From positions 94,722 through 158,721 of the forward strand of contig JASEEU010000006.1 in the NCBI GenBank assembly GCA_030019445.1: DNA of 64,000 bases, read 5' to 3'. The position numbers were made by a program, and so were the translations under genes. Positions within the stretch are counted from its first letter, which is position 1; each line of letters opens with the position of its first letter. Source of the stretch: Anaerosomatales bacterium. GTDB lineage: Bacteria > Actinomycetota > Coriobacteriia > Anaerosomatales > Anaerosomataceae. Positions 17,539 through 26,302 of the stretch are shown in pieces. The notes under the pieces were generated by a model that was not told the origin of the DNA, searched no databases, and worked only from the letters and a program-made list of their open reading frames with translations.

Positions 17539-18351
17539 CTACTCCCCGAGCGCGATCAGCTCCGAGACCGTCACGAAGCGGTAGCCGTCGGCTTGCAGCT
17601 CGCCGATGATGCGCCCGAGCGCCTCGCGCGACGCCGCGCGGGCGTCGTACATGACGTGCATCAGGATGATGGACCCCGGCCGCACGTTGGTCACGACGTG
17701 CTCGACGAGCGCGTCGGAATCATCGGCGATCTCGCCGATAGAGTCCGGCTCCAGGTCCCAGGTCACCGTCGTGCGGTCGGTGCGCGCAAGGTAGAGCGGG
17801 ACCGACAGGAATCGCTTGCACCCCGGCGGTCGGAACGTGATCGGTCCCGCATACCCCGCATCCCGGATGAGGACATCGGTCCGCTCGATCTCGGCAGATG
17901 CGGCATCGGTCGAGAGGAAGTACATCCGACGGTGCGTGTACGTGTGGTTGCCCAGCTCGTGTCCGGCCCCCGCGATCGCGCGGGCAGCGGCGGGGTTCTC
18001 GGCCATCTCGGCGCCGGTGAGGTAGAACGTCGCGGTGATGTCGGCGTCATCGAGCACGCGAAGCACTTCGTCGGTGTGCGCGGGATTCGGGCCGTCGTCG
18101 AAGGTGAGCGCGACGACGCGCTCTGCGGTGTCGACACGCGGCACGAGCGTGCCCGCGAGCTGGAAGGTGCGCGACTTCGTGAGCTGGTAGACGCCGATGC
18201 CGACACCCGCCGTCGCGATGATGAGCGCAAGAGCGACGCGGCCCGCCATGCGCAGCCGCGTGCGTGACGGCCCGAACAACGCCCGCGCGCCTGCGAGCAG
18301 CACGGCGGCGAGCACGGCGAGCAGCGATGTCCCGAGCACGACGTCAGCCAT
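17539..18351 (-). CDS. Membrane-anchored polysaccharide deacetylase (NodB domain)
   Basis: 270 residues. Two N-terminal helices (LLAVLAAVLLAGARALFG and ALALIIATAGVGIGVYQL) anchor an extracellular NodB domain beginning near residue 80. Motif 1 TFDDGPNP supplies the catalytic base and metal Asp, motif 2 is HELGNHTYTHRRM with the metal His pair, and motif 3 is FRPPGCKRF. The late MHVMYD segment is close to the usual catalytic His motif. Likely acts on peptidoglycan or an exopolysaccharide. A TAGAAT box lies only six bases before the ATG, so the transcript may be leaderless. Confidence 0.9.
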   Translation of the reverse strand: MADVVLGTSLLAVLAAVLLAGARALFGPSRTRLRMAGRVALALIIATAGVGIGVYQLTKSRTFQLAGTLVPRVDTAERVVALTFDDGPNPAHTDEVLRVLDDADITATFYLTGAEMAENPAAARAIAGAGHELGNHTYTHRRMYFLSTDAASAEIERTDVLIRDAGYAGPITFRPPGCKRFLSVPLYLARTDRTTVTWDLEPDSIGEIADDSDALVEHVVTNVRPGSIILMHVMYDARAASREALGRIIGELQADGYRFVTVSELIALGE

Positions 18352-18357
18352 GCGGCG

Positions 18358-18363
18358 ATTCTA
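18358..18363 (-). promoter_or_regulatory. -10 box suggesting a leaderless transcript for the deacetylase
   Basis: On the minus strand TG-TAGAAT ends six bases before the start codon and no ribosome-binding site is present. Transcription from this box would begin at or next to the ATG. Confidence 0.5.
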
Positions 18364-18432
18364 CACGAGCGCGCCGGGCGCGGTATCCCGAAGGCGTGCG
18401 GAGGCGCATACTACCCGTGGAGGGAGGCCGAG

Positions 18433-19512
18433 ATGGACACGGGTGCAGCAGGCGCGGACGGTCCGGTCGTCGCGGCGCTGCCGCGGGAGACCGTCGAGTG
18501 GCTCACGGCCGATGACAACCCCGCGGCCGCGGTCCTCGCGCGGCGGGAGCTTCTCGGCGAGGCGGACTCGCCGGAGCTTCAGGCGCTGTGGGCGCGTCGC
18601 AACGAGTACCCTCCGGTGGCCGCCATCCTCGGCGCGATGTCCGGGGACGGCTCCTGGACGACGCCGGGGCAAGACTACAAGAAGTACCAGGGCTCGCTGT
18701 GGCAGGTGCACTTCCTCGGCGAACTGTACGCCGACGGCGAGGACGAGCGCGCGCGGCGCGCGGCCGACTACGCCTTCTCCCGCCAACTCCCGGACGGGTC
18801 GTGGAGCGCGACCAACGCCAAGCCGGGCGGCTCCATCGCGTGTCTGACCGCCAACGTTGGGCGCGCGCTCGCCCGTCTCGGCCATGCGCGTGATGAGCGC
18901 GTGCTCGCGGCGCTGCGCTACCTGGTCGATCTGTACGGGGAGCTCGGGACCGTCGACTGCCGCGCGGGGCGCGTCTACACGCTCAACGGCTACTGCCACA
19001 TGCTGACGCCCAAGGAGCTGCTCTTCCTGGCCGAGATACCCGCCGGGCTGTGGCCGGAGGGCGCCGGGGAGCTTCGCGACGCCTGCGTGGCGGCCCTGCG
19101 CGACAAGCAGGTCCTGCGCTGTATGCCGGCCGAGTCGCGGGAGTTCAACGACATCCTGTGGTCGTTGCCGTCCGGGCAGCGGGACGGCGTGCGCGAGCGC
19201 TTCCTGGCCGAACACCCGGAACTGCACTACAAAGAGAAGGCGGGGTGGAAGCGGTTCGGCTATCCGCTCTCGTACAACTCCGACGCGCTCGAAGCGCTCT
19301 GGGCGCTGGCGGCGGTCGGGGAGGAACGGCGGCCCGAGTACGAGACGGCGCTTGCGCTCGTGCGCGAGAGCGCGGACGAGCAGGGTCGCTGGGCGTTGCG
19401 CAACACGTTCAACGGGAAGATGCTCGCCGACGTCGAGGTGAAGGGCGAGCCGAGCAAGTGGGTCACGCTCCGAGCGCTTCGGACGCTCAAGGCGTTCGGC
19501 GTCACGGCGTAG
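18433..19512 (+). CDS. Squalene-cyclase-like alpha/alpha-toroid protein
   Basis: 359 residues, soluble. Repeated helix-pair units with GSW turns (LGAMSGDGSWTTPG, FSRQLPDGSWSATNA) resemble the QW repeats of terpenoid cyclases and prenyltransferase-like toroids. No DxDD (class II cyclase) motif is visible, so catalytic activity as a cyclase is doubtful. There are cysteines in SIACLTANVGRAL, TVDCRAG and LNGYCHML that could bind a metal. The ATG follows GGGAGG. A flavodoxin gene starts 27 bases after the stop and is probably co-transcribed. Role unknown; such proteins occur widely in Actinobacteria and clostridia. Confidence 0.7.
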   Translation: MDTGAAGADGPVVAALPRETVEWLTADDNPAAAVLARRELLGEADSPELQALWARRNEYPPVAAILGAMSGDGSWTTPGQDYKKYQGSLWQVHFLGELYADGEDERARRAADYAFSRQLPDGSWSATNAKPGGSIACLTANVGRALARLGHARDERVLAALRYLVDLYGELGTVDCRAGRVYTLNGYCHMLTPKELLFLAEIPAGLWPEGAGELRDACVAALRDKQVLRCMPAESREFNDILWSLPSGQRDGVRERFLAEHPELHYKEKAGWKRFGYPLSYNSDALEALWALAAVGEERRPEYETALALVRESADEQGRWALRNTFNGKMLADVEVKGEPSKWVTLRALRTLKAFGVTA

Positions 19513-19539
19513 TCGGCTGCGAATGAGGAGGCACGCGAG

Positions 19540-20052
19540 ATGAACGCGATCGTGGTCTACGAGTCCGTCTGGGGCAACACCGCTGCCGTGGCGCGAGCGA
19601 TCGCCGAGGGCATGGGCCCCGATGCGCGGGCCATGAGCACCGCCGAGGCGACGCCGGATGTGGTGGCCGAGGCGACGATGATCGTGGCCGGCGCCCCGAT
19701 CTTCGGCTTCCAGCTGCCCACCGAAGGGTCGCGCAAGCAGATCGGCGCGGACCCCAAGCACACGGGCCACCCGCCGGACCTATCCCACCCTTCGATGCGC
19801 TCGTGGCTGGAGCGCCTGCCGGCCGGACACGGTCTCGGTGCGGGGTTCGAGACGCGGATCTGGTGGTCACCGGGCAGCTCTGCGAAGAAGATCGCCAAGC
19901 TGCTCGGCGAAGCGGGCTACCAGAGGGTGGCGGAACCAGAACGCTTCATCGTCGAGGGCACCTACGGTCCGCTCAAGGAGGGCGAGCTCGAGCGTGCCCG
20001 CACATGGGGCCAGACGCTCGTCCGGAAGGCTTCGGGCGCTCCGCTCGGGTAG
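19540..20052 (+). CDS. Flavodoxin-family protein
   Basis: 170 residues. The N-terminus AIVVYESVWGNTAAVARAIA is the FMN phosphate loop (T/S-x-x-G-N-T layout), and ATMIVAGAPIFGFQLPTEGS forms the second flavin loop. The C-terminal region (ERFIVEGTYGPLKEGELERA) is the ending seen in actinobacterial flavodoxin-like proteins. The start has GAGGAGG eight bases upstream. Probably a soluble one-electron carrier or a quinone-type reductase partner; it shares a transcript with the toroid protein. A second flavodoxin gene at 3503 belongs to a different subgroup. Confidence 0.82.
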   Translation: MNAIVVYESVWGNTAAVARAIAEGMGPDARAMSTAEATPDVVAEATMIVAGAPIFGFQLPTEGSRKQIGADPKHTGHPPDLSHPSMRSWLERLPAGHGLGAGFETRIWWSPGSSAKKIAKLLGEAGYQRVAEPERFIVEGTYGPLKEGELERARTWGQTLVRKASGAPLG

Positions 20053-20053
20053 A

Positions 20054-20126
20054 CTGTAAGAGGAACGCACCCTGCCGCGGGGAAGAACGCGGGGAGAACC
20101 CGGCGCGGCACTCACTCGTCTTACAG
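20054..20126. repeat. Separated inverted repeat upstream of citrate synthase
   Basis: CTGTAAGA at 20054-20061 and TCTTACAG at 20119-20126, a perfect 8-base inverted repeat with 57 bases between. It lies in the leader before the citrate synthase start and could be a looped regulator site. No other evidence. Confidence 0.3.
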
Positions 20127-20181
20127 CAGGCGGCCCTTCTCGGCTGCCTTGTACCTGAACCCGGGCGAAAGGACGGCCGAC

Positions 20182-21537
20182 GTGAAGCAGAACGCACCCG
20201 AGGTGCCCCTCGATCGCTGGAGCCGGATGGCCGAGGCGAGCAGCCAGGTCGATCCCGAGCTCTACGTCAGGCACGACGTGAAGCGCGGTCTGCGAGACGT
20301 CACGGGCAAGGGCGTCGTGGCGGGGTTGACGAGGATCGGCGATGTCGTCGGCTACCGGCAGGAAGGCGAGACGTCGGTCCCGGCGCCGGGGCAGCTCTAC
20401 TACCGCGGCATCGAGATCGCGGACCTGGTGCGGGGCTTCTCGGCGGAAGGACGCCACGGCTTCGAGGAGACGTGCTACCTGCTGCTCTTCGGCGAGCTGC
20501 CGGGCGGGGACGAGCTCGGCATCTTCGAGCAAACGCTCGCCTCGTACCGCAAGCTGCCGCGCGGGTTCGTGCACGACGTGATCCTCCGCATGCCGAGCCG
20601 CGACATCATGAACGCCATGGCGCGCGGGGTGCTCGGCATGTACGTGCTCGACAAGCGGGCCGAAGACACCTCTATCGAGAACGTGCTGCGGCAGAGCCTG
20701 CATCTGATATCGAAGTTCCCCATGCTGTCCGTCTACGCCTATCAGGCGTACCTCGAGGAGTTCAGGAACAAGTCGCTCGTCATCCATCGGCCGATGGCCG
20801 AGCTCTCCACTGCCGAGAACTTCCTGCACATGCTGCGGCCGAACAGCCGCTACACGCCGCTCGAGGCGACGCTGCTCGACCTCACGCTCGTGCTGCAGGC
20901 CGAGCACGGCGGCGGCAACAACTCGTCGTTCACCGCGCACGTCGTCTCATCCAGCGGGACCGACACCTACTCGGCGGTCGCCGCTTCGCTCGGCTCGCTC
21001 AAGGGACCCAAGCATGGCGGCGCCAACATCAAGGTCGTCGGGATGTTCGAGGACCTCAAGGCGAACGTACGCGACTGGGAGGACGACGAGGAGATCGAGT
21101 CCTACCTGCTGCGCGTCTTGAACAAGGAGTCGTTCGACAAGACCGGTCTCATCTACGGCATGGGACATCCTGTGTACTCGGTCTCCGACCCGCGGACCAT
21201 CATCCTGCGCGACTATGCGGCGCAGCTCGCCGACGAGAAGGGCCTGGCCGAGGAGTACCGCCTGCACGAGCGGGTGGAGCGGCTCGCGCCGCAGGCCATC
21301 GCCAAGAAGCGCACGGTCTACAAGGGCGTGAGCGCGAACGTCGACTTCTACTCCGGCTTCGTCTACACCATGCTCGGCATCCCGGCCGAGCTGTACACGC
21401 CGCTCTTCGCCGTGGCGCGTGTGGTGGGCTGGTGCGCCCACCGTATGGAGGAGCTCGCGAGCGGAGGCAAGATCATCCGGCCGGCGTACAAGGGTGTCAA
21501 CTCGAGGCGCGAGTACGTGCCGCTCGCCGAACGCTAG
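20182..21537 (+). CDS. gltA: Citrate synthase
   Basis: 451 residues from GTG 20182 with AAAGGA upstream; a TTG at 20149 in the same frame has no ribosome site. It condenses acetyl-CoA and oxaloacetate to citrate. Family regions are clear: an early LYYRGIEIADLV, then HGGGNNSSFTAHVVSSSGTD containing the first catalytic His, GPKHGGANIK with the second His, GMGHPVYSVSDPR, and SGFVYTMLGIPAELYTPLFA near the end. The length and the GGGNNSSF motif resemble the longer citrate synthase subgroup of anaerobes. It converges with archaeal-type PEP carboxylase nine bases away, which would supply oxaloacetate. Confidence 0.93.
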   Translation: MKQNAPEVPLDRWSRMAEASSQVDPELYVRHDVKRGLRDVTGKGVVAGLTRIGDVVGYRQEGETSVPAPGQLYYRGIEIADLVRGFSAEGRHGFEETCYLLLFGELPGGDELGIFEQTLASYRKLPRGFVHDVILRMPSRDIMNAMARGVLGMYVLDKRAEDTSIENVLRQSLHLISKFPMLSVYAYQAYLEEFRNKSLVIHRPMAELSTAENFLHMLRPNSRYTPLEATLLDLTLVLQAEHGGGNNSSFTAHVVSSSGTDTYSAVAASLGSLKGPKHGGANIKVVGMFEDLKANVRDWEDDEEIESYLLRVLNKESFDKTGLIYGMGHPVYSVSDPRTIILRDYAAQLADEKGLAEEYRLHERVERLAPQAIAKKRTVYKGVSANVDFYSGFVYTMLGIPAELYTPLFAVARVVGWCAHRMEELASGGKIIRPAYKGVNSRREYVPLAER

Positions 21538-21546
21538 GGACCACGC

Positions 21547-23007
21547 TCAGCCGAGGAAGCGGCGCAGCAGCGCCGCGCGCAGCACGAGGTCGGGCAGCAG
21601 CGCGCTCTCGCTGCGCTCCAGCGCTTCGCGGATGCGCCGCACCGTCGCGAGGTGCTCGGCATCGGGCCGCCAGTCGTATCCTGCCGCGAGCAGCGCGCTC
21701 CGCAGCTCGGGTGTCACATTCGGCCCGTCCACGTCGCAGCGCGAGAGCGCCTCGCTGACCTTGGTGTCGAACGCCGGGTAGACCTCGCGGACGAATGCGA
21801 GATCCGCGTTGGAGAGCGCCTCGAATCCGATGAGCTCGGGCGGCATGCCCGCTGAGTAGAGGGCGCAGGTGAACGAGATCGCCCGGGGCAGCGTGATGCC
21901 CTCCATCTGCCGCGCGTAGCCGAACAGCCCGATGTGCAGCTTGCGCGCGCGACGCGACGGGACCGCCTTGGCGAGTCGGTTGATGAGGTCGGCGAGCGCC
22001 GTCACACGCTCCCGGTAGATCGCGCTGTAGCGCTCCATGATCGGCGTCGCGCGCTCGGCGTCCACCGGCATCGCGCGGCCGATGGTGCGCGCTTCGAGCG
22101 ACCGGATGGCTTTGCGGACCTCCTCCGGCGGGTGGTCGTACTTGAAGGCCGACTGGATCGTGAACGTCACCACGCTCGGGTACTCGCGTCCCACACGGTC
22201 GGCGGTGTCGGGCGCCAGGCCGCCGCGGAACGGCGCGGAACCCATCCCGAGTATCGGGTGAAGGGCGACGCCGAGCCTCCCGGAGAGCTCGTCGAGCCGG
22301 TGCAGCGCGATCTTGTTGGCGAGCGCGGCCGAGACGAGCCCGTAGTTCATCGCCGTGTCCGAGCGGGCGAGGAAGACACGCTGGTCCGAGACGTCCTTAT
22401 CGGCCAGGTACTCCTCGACGATCGCGTCGGCGACCAGCATGCTCGGCAGGTCCTCGATGAGCGGGATGACGTCGATGCGCTCGGGACCGAACGAGCCGAT
22501 CCACTCGGCGATGGTGATGTCGTCGGAGCCGAATCGCTGCGACTGGCGACCCACGATGAAGTCGCGGTAGTAGCGGTAGACGCGGTCGATGCACCGCGAC
22601 GAGGTCGTCATCGGCAGTATGACCTCGAAGATGGGCGAGACGTCGCGGCCATAGAACAACCGGGCCGCATCGTAGGAGCGCGGGATCGACTCGAGGGTCT
22701 CGAGCAGGACCTTCGCCTCGGTGGTCTCCACCGTCGGGTTGGGCACGCGCAGCGTCAGGCGGAGGTCTTCGCCGAGCACGTTGTCGCGGAAGTACTGCTC
22801 GAAGAACGAGAGCAGCTTCTTGACGACGTAGGTGTCGATCTCCTTGCCCTCGACGTCCCACATCTGCTCATCGCAGCCAAGGTGGGAGTACGCGTAGTAC
22901 GCCTCGCGGATCTCATCTTCACCGGCGAGCACCGGCGCAGTCGCGAAGAAGGGCACCGACGCGTTGTCGGGATGCTGGGTGCTCATGCATCGGGGGATGC
23001 GGGGCAT
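21547..23007 (-). CDS. ppcA: Archaeal-type phosphoenolpyruvate carboxylase
   Basis: 486 residues, about half the size of classical bacterial PEP carboxylase and matching the archaeal-type (PpcA/PEPCase 2) family. The N-terminal MSTQHPDNASVPFF is diagnostic for the family, followed by SHLGCDEQMWDVEGKEID, and GRDVSPIFEVILPMTTSS and GFEALSNADLAF later. It fixes bicarbonate on PEP to give oxaloacetate, an anaplerotic reaction. The ATG at 23007 has GAGGAGG upstream; a longer in-frame extension is not supported. It runs convergently into citrate synthase. This type is rare in bacteria (some clostridia, Leuconostoc, Coriobacteriia-type actinobacteria), so ancient transfer from archaea is likely. Confidence 0.93.
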   Translation of the reverse strand: MPRIPRCMSTQHPDNASVPFFATAPVLAGEDEIREAYYAYSHLGCDEQMWDVEGKEIDTYVVKKLLSFFEQYFRDNVLGEDLRLTLRVPNPTVETTEAKVLLETLESIPRSYDAARLFYGRDVSPIFEVILPMTTSSRCIDRVYRYYRDFIVGRQSQRFGSDDITIAEWIGSFGPERIDVIPLIEDLPSMLVADAIVEEYLADKDVSDQRVFLARSDTAMNYGLVSAALANKIALHRLDELSGRLGVALHPILGMGSAPFRGGLAPDTADRVGREYPSVVTFTIQSAFKYDHPPEEVRKAIRSLEARTIGRAMPVDAERATPIMERYSAIYRERVTALADLINRLAKAVPSRRARKLHIGLFGYARQMEGITLPRAISFTCALYSAGMPPELIGFEALSNADLAFVREVYPAFDTKVSEALSRCDVDGPNVTPELRSALLAAGYDWRPDAEHLATVRRIREALERSESALLPDLVLRAALLRRFLG

Positions 23008-23133
23008 GGCTCCTCCTCGGTCCTTCGCTCTCCCCACGCTAGCCGAGGTATACCCGTCGGGCAACAGGGCGCGCACGCGCGGCACGTGTCCGCTACCATC
23101 AAGAGCGAGGGAATCCGCTCCACCGGGAGGGTC

Positions 23134-23598
23134 ATGGTCGCCAACCCCAACGAACGCGAAGTCGCACGCACGCTCGGATTCGGACGGCCGCGCACGCGGC
23201 TGCCGATGGAGGCCGAGAACGGCGATCGCCCGGTGGTCGACAAGCTCGGGATCAGGTCAGGCATGCGCGTGGCGTTCATCGGTGTCGCCGATGAGGACCT
23301 CGCCGCACTCGTCGCCGCGCGCACGCCCCTCGTGAGCACGTTGCTGCCACGGACGCCGGTGGAGATGGTCCTGTTCGGTGCGGAGAGCGAGTTCGCGCTC
23401 AAGCGACTGCGTGACATCGCGCCGCTCGTCGCAACCGAGGGCTCGCTCTGGGTGCTGTGGCCGCGCGGCGCGGAACATCTCGGCCACACGCACGTGCGGC
23501 AGGCGGGTCTGGCCGCCGGCCTCGTGGACGTGAAGGCCGCACGCGTGACCGAGCGGCTCTCAGGGCTGAAGTTCGCCCGCTCCTTGCGCGAGCGCTGA
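23134..23598 (+). CDS. DUF3052-like protein
   Basis: 154 residues, soluble. A KLGIRSGMRVAFIGVADEDL start of a Rossmann-like unit and a EGSLWVLWPRGAEHLGHTHV segment followed by VRQAGLAAGLVDVKAARVTE, which matches the end of DUF3052-type proteins almost motif for motif. The start ATG has GGGAGG upstream and a CGCTACCAT -10-like stretch lies about 35 bases before it. The function of the family is unknown. Converges on the TetR gene at 23614. Confidence 0.7.
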   Translation: MVANPNEREVARTLGFGRPRTRLPMEAENGDRPVVDKLGIRSGMRVAFIGVADEDLAALVAARTPLVSTLLPRTPVEMVLFGAESEFALKRLRDIAPLVATEGSLWVLWPRGAEHLGHTHVRQAGLAAGLVDVKAARVTERLSGLKFARSLRER

Positions 23599-23613
23599 GG
23601 CAGACGTGCGCGT

Positions 23614-24225
23614 CTAGGCGGGGTTCGCGAACCCACGCACGATCGCGGTGAGCCGTTCTCGGAAGGTAGCCTCGTCGGTCGCGCGCACGGCGGGACCGGC
23701 GGTCGTGGTGGCCGGATAGGACTTGGCTCGGTCGCGCATCGGAGCATCCGGGGCGATCCGGGGTGCCCGGGCGCTCAGGAGGGCGTGACCCACCGTGTAC
23801 GCGACGAGGGTCTGGTACAGGGCGCCCGCATCAGAGGCCGTAAGGCCCGCCGAGCGCAGCGCCGCGAGCGGCGCCTCCACCACGTCCGCCCCACCGGCGG
23901 AGTTGAGCGGACGGGTGACGAGCGCGGGCAGCACGTTGGGGTGGCGGGCCAGAGCGGCCCGGAACGCGACGAACATCTCGGTCACCAGCTCGAGGGGGTC
24001 GGTCGGCAGCACGGCGGGCAGCGTCATCTCGCGCAGCACGCGCTCGACCACCGCGTCGAGCAAAGCGTCCTTGTTCCTGACGTAGTGATAGAGGGACATC
24101 GCCTTGGCGTCGAGAGCACCCGCAAGCGTGCGCATCGACAGCGCGTCGAGCCCCGACTCGTCGATGATCGCCAGCGCGGTCGCGACGATGAGGTCGCGCG
24201 ACAGCGGCTCGCTGCGCGTGGTCAC
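23614..24225 (-). CDS. TetR-family regulator (TetR C-terminal domain type)
   Basis: 203 residues. HTH: SRDLIVATALAIIDESGLDA and MRTLAGALDAKAMSLYHYVR, then NKDALLDAVVERV. The C-terminal domain follows the TetR_C pattern (EMFVAFRAALARHPNVLPAL). Start ATG 24225 overlaps the stop of the upstream membrane-protein gene (ATGA), so both are translated from one message. The promoter of that message is embedded in a perfect 15-base inverted repeat, the probable binding site of this regulator. Confidence 0.9.
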   Translation of the reverse strand: MTTRSEPLSRDLIVATALAIIDESGLDALSMRTLAGALDAKAMSLYHYVRNKDALLDAVVERVLREMTLPAVLPTDPLELVTEMFVAFRAALARHPNVLPALVTRPLNSAGGADVVEAPLAALRSAGLTASDAGALYQTLVAYTVGHALLSARAPRIAPDAPMRDRAKSYPATTTAGPAVRATDEATFRERLTAIVRGFANPA

Positions 24226-24956
24226 TCGGCGGGCACCCCCTCGAGCAGCGAGATCAGCGCCTCGGCATCTGCGACCGAGTACATCTGCAGCGCGTAGCGC
24301 ACGTGGTGGCCGAAGCCGTCCGGTGCCGAGAAGGTCACGGTGCGGTCGGCCGCGATCTGGTCGATGCCCGCCTTATAGGGGAAGAGCACCACCGGCATGC
24401 CGTCGGTCGCCCATTCGCCCACAGATACGTCGGTGACGGATGCGAGGTCGAACTCGGTCGCTTCGAAGTGACCCTCGGCCACGAGCGGCAGCTCGCCCAT
24501 GCCCGGCCAGACGCCGGCGCCGATGGCCATGACCGCCGTGCTCACGAGCACGAGGCCGACGGCGACCAGCAGCATCCGCCAGTCGAGCTTCACCGCGGCC
24601 CACGCGAGGGCGGGCGCGACGAGTGCGAGCGTGATCGCCTGCAGCCAGATCCAGATCCGGTAGAGACCGAAGGGGGCGCGAGGTCCCGCGACGCTTATCG
24701 TCGAGTCGTCGACCACGACGCGGACGCGACCCGCGTACCGGGCCTGCACGCGGTAGGACCAGGCGTCGAACACGTGCTGGCCCGCGGTCGGCGTCGCACC
24801 CACGAACCCGGCCTCAAGGTCGGTCGAAGGGCGTACCTGTCCCGCCGCGGGCTCACCCTGCGGGAACATCTTCAGAACCGCGGCCGTCATGGTGCCGACC
24901 GCGGCGAGCGCCACGACCAGCACGACGATCGACTGCCACAGGGCGAGCTTCAGCAT
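24222..24956 (-). CDS. Membrane protein of unknown function, co-transcribed with its TetR regulator
   Basis: 244 residues. An N-terminal helix (ALWQSIVVLVVALAAVGTMT) is followed by about 60 extracytoplasmic residues, then two more helices (IWLQAITLALVAPALAWAA and MLLVAVGLVLVSTAVMAIG) and a C-terminal beta-rich part (TVTFSAPDGFGHHVRYALQM) that resembles a PH-like module. I do not recognise a named family. ATG 24956 has GAGGACTGAGGAA upstream. It is first in the operator-controlled operon with the TetR gene, hence the probable target of that regulation. Confidence 0.7.
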   Translation of the reverse strand: MLKLALWQSIVVLVVALAAVGTMTAAVLKMFPQGEPAAGQVRPSTDLEAGFVGATPTAGQHVFDAWSYRVQARYAGRVRVVVDDSTISVAGPRAPFGLYRIWIWLQAITLALVAPALAWAAVKLDWRMLLVAVGLVLVSTAVMAIGAGVWPGMGELPLVAEGHFEATEFDLASVTDVSVGEWATDGMPVVLFPYKAGIDQIAADRTVTFSAPDGFGHHVRYALQMYSVADAEALISLLEGVPAE

Positions 24957-24997
24957 ATTCCTCAGTCCTCCTCGGGAACCCGGTTCTGATTCCGGGT

Positions 24998-25048
24998 CGT
25001 ACACTGTAAGGCATATCGTTGTATACAGCCTTACAGTGTACGAGTCAA
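24998..25048 (-). promoter_or_regulatory. Perfect 15-base inverted-repeat operator with embedded promoter
   Basis: CGTACACTGTAAGGC at 24998-25012 and its exact complement at 25028-25042, separated by 15 bases. On the minus strand TTGACT (25043-25048), 17 bases, and TATACA (25020-25025) form a promoter for the membrane protein-TetR operon: one repeat arm fills the spacer and the other covers the transcription start region. Strong sign of autorepression. Confidence 0.8.
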
Positions 25049-25159
25049 TGGCTATCTTCTCCGGCGTGACCGGACCGTCTCGGCCACGGTCGCGCGCACG
25101 CCCGATCCGCATGGGGGTATCATCACGTTCGTGACACGAGGACGAGGGAGGGACGCCAG

Positions 25160-25636
25160 ATGACCGATGACACGAACACCACGCGAACCGGTGCCGGGGA
25201 GCCCGCCGAGCAAGCGGCGCCCGAGGCCGCCTCGGCATGGCGCGATGTGGTGAGCGAGCTCGACGCGCTCGGCGACGCCATCGGGCGGTGGCTGCATGCC
25301 GCGGTCAACGATCCCGACAACCGGCGGCGCGCCGAGGAGCTCAAGGAGCGGATGGGCGGCATCGCGGACACGGTCGCGAGCGCGGTGGACTCGGCGAGCG
25401 AGTCGGACGTGGGGGCGTCGTTCAAAGAGGCCGCCGACAAGACCGGCGAGGCCTTCAAGCAGGCGGGCGAGCGCTTCAGCGTGGAAGTCGCGCCGCGTAT
25501 GGCGAGCGCGTTCAAGGGAGCCGCCAGCAAGCTTCGCGAGGCCGCCGAGCGCATGGAGCGCAAGGAGACGCCCGCCGCCGATGAGAGCGCCGCCGCAGGA
25601 GCCGACGAGTCTGCCCCGGACGCCCCGGGATCCTGA
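25160..25636 (+). CDS. Hypothetical helical protein
   Basis: 158 residues, no membrane helix or signal. Alanine- and charge-rich amphipathic helices dominate (VVSELDALGDAIGRWLHAAV, AEELKERMGGIADTVASAVD, FKGAASKLREAAERMERK), with unstructured ends rich in Ala, Glu, Asp and Pro. No family recognised; the pattern is that of a coiled, phasin- or apolipoprotein-like helical protein. The ATG has GAGGGAGGG upstream. Diverges from the TetR-controlled operon and converges on carbonic anhydrase. Codon use matches the neighbours, so it is a real gene. Confidence 0.7.
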   Translation: MTDDTNTTRTGAGEPAEQAAPEAASAWRDVVSELDALGDAIGRWLHAAVNDPDNRRRAEELKERMGGIADTVASAVDSASESDVGASFKEAADKTGEAFKQAGERFSVEVAPRMASAFKGAASKLREAAERMERKETPAADESAAAGADESAPDAPGS

Positions 25637-25643
25637 CGCCGCG

Positions 25644-26225
25644 TCAGTCGAGCCAGTGCACCTCGCCGCTTGCGAGCTTGTATGCGGCGCCGGTGACGAG
25701 CGGGCCGCCGGCCGCGAGGTCGATGTCCTCGAGCCACGCGCGCAGCGCGCGCGCGGTGTCGCGGACGTGCGCGTCCACGGCGGCCGCCAGCAGCGGATCG
25801 TCCGCGTCGGGCGGTGCCGCTGACGGAGTGACGCCCGTGACGTCAATCGCCCCGGTGATGGGCTCAAGCCACGCGGGCGCGTTCCCGGCGAGCGCCGCGC
25901 TCACGGCGCCGCAGTCCTCGTGGCCGAGCACGACGATGAGCCGTGTGCCGAGCTTCTCCACCGCGAAGCGGACCGAGGCGTAGCTGGCCTCGGTCAGCAC
26001 GTGCCCGGCGGTGCGCACGACGAAGAGTTCGCCGACGCCCGCGTCGAAGATCGCTTCGACCGGGACGCGGGAGTCCGAGCAGCCGACGACGACCGCCCAC
26101 GGACGCTGACCCGCGACCGATGCCGCGCGCTCGGCCGCGGTGTACCGGTCGCGAGGCTCGCCCGCGGCGAACCGGGCATTGCCGTCGCGCAGCCATCGGA
26201 GCGCTTCTCGAGCCGAGTATCCCAA
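25644..26225 (-). CDS. Beta-class carbonic anhydrase
   Basis: About 193 residues, interconverting CO2 and bicarbonate. Zinc ligands and the Asp-Arg pair are clear: VVGCSDSRVPVE (Cys, Asp, Arg) and VLGHEDCGAVSAAL (His, Cys). An early LRDGNARFAAGEP helix is a hallmark of the bacterial family. I chose TTG 26225, with GAGAGG seven bases upstream, because no ATG or GTG exists in the right place; a longer protein starting further up cannot be excluded. It follows the hydrolase gene by 77 bases. Bicarbonate supply for PEP carboxylase is a plausible use. Confidence 0.88.
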   Translation of the reverse strand: MGYSAREALRWLRDGNARFAAGEPRDRYTAAERAASVAGQRPWAVVVGCSDSRVPVEAIFDAGVGELFVVRTAGHVLTEASYASVRFAVEKLGTRLIVVLGHEDCGAVSAALAGNAPAWLEPITGAIDVTGVTPSAAPPDADDPLLAAAVDAHVRDTARALRAWLEDIDLAAGGPLVTGAAYKLASGEVHWLD

Positions 26226-26302
26226 GAGGATGCCTCTCGTTTCGACGCTGGTGGCGATGAGTGTACACGAGCGCCGCAACGGTGTGCGCCGTCGCGCGGT
26301 CG

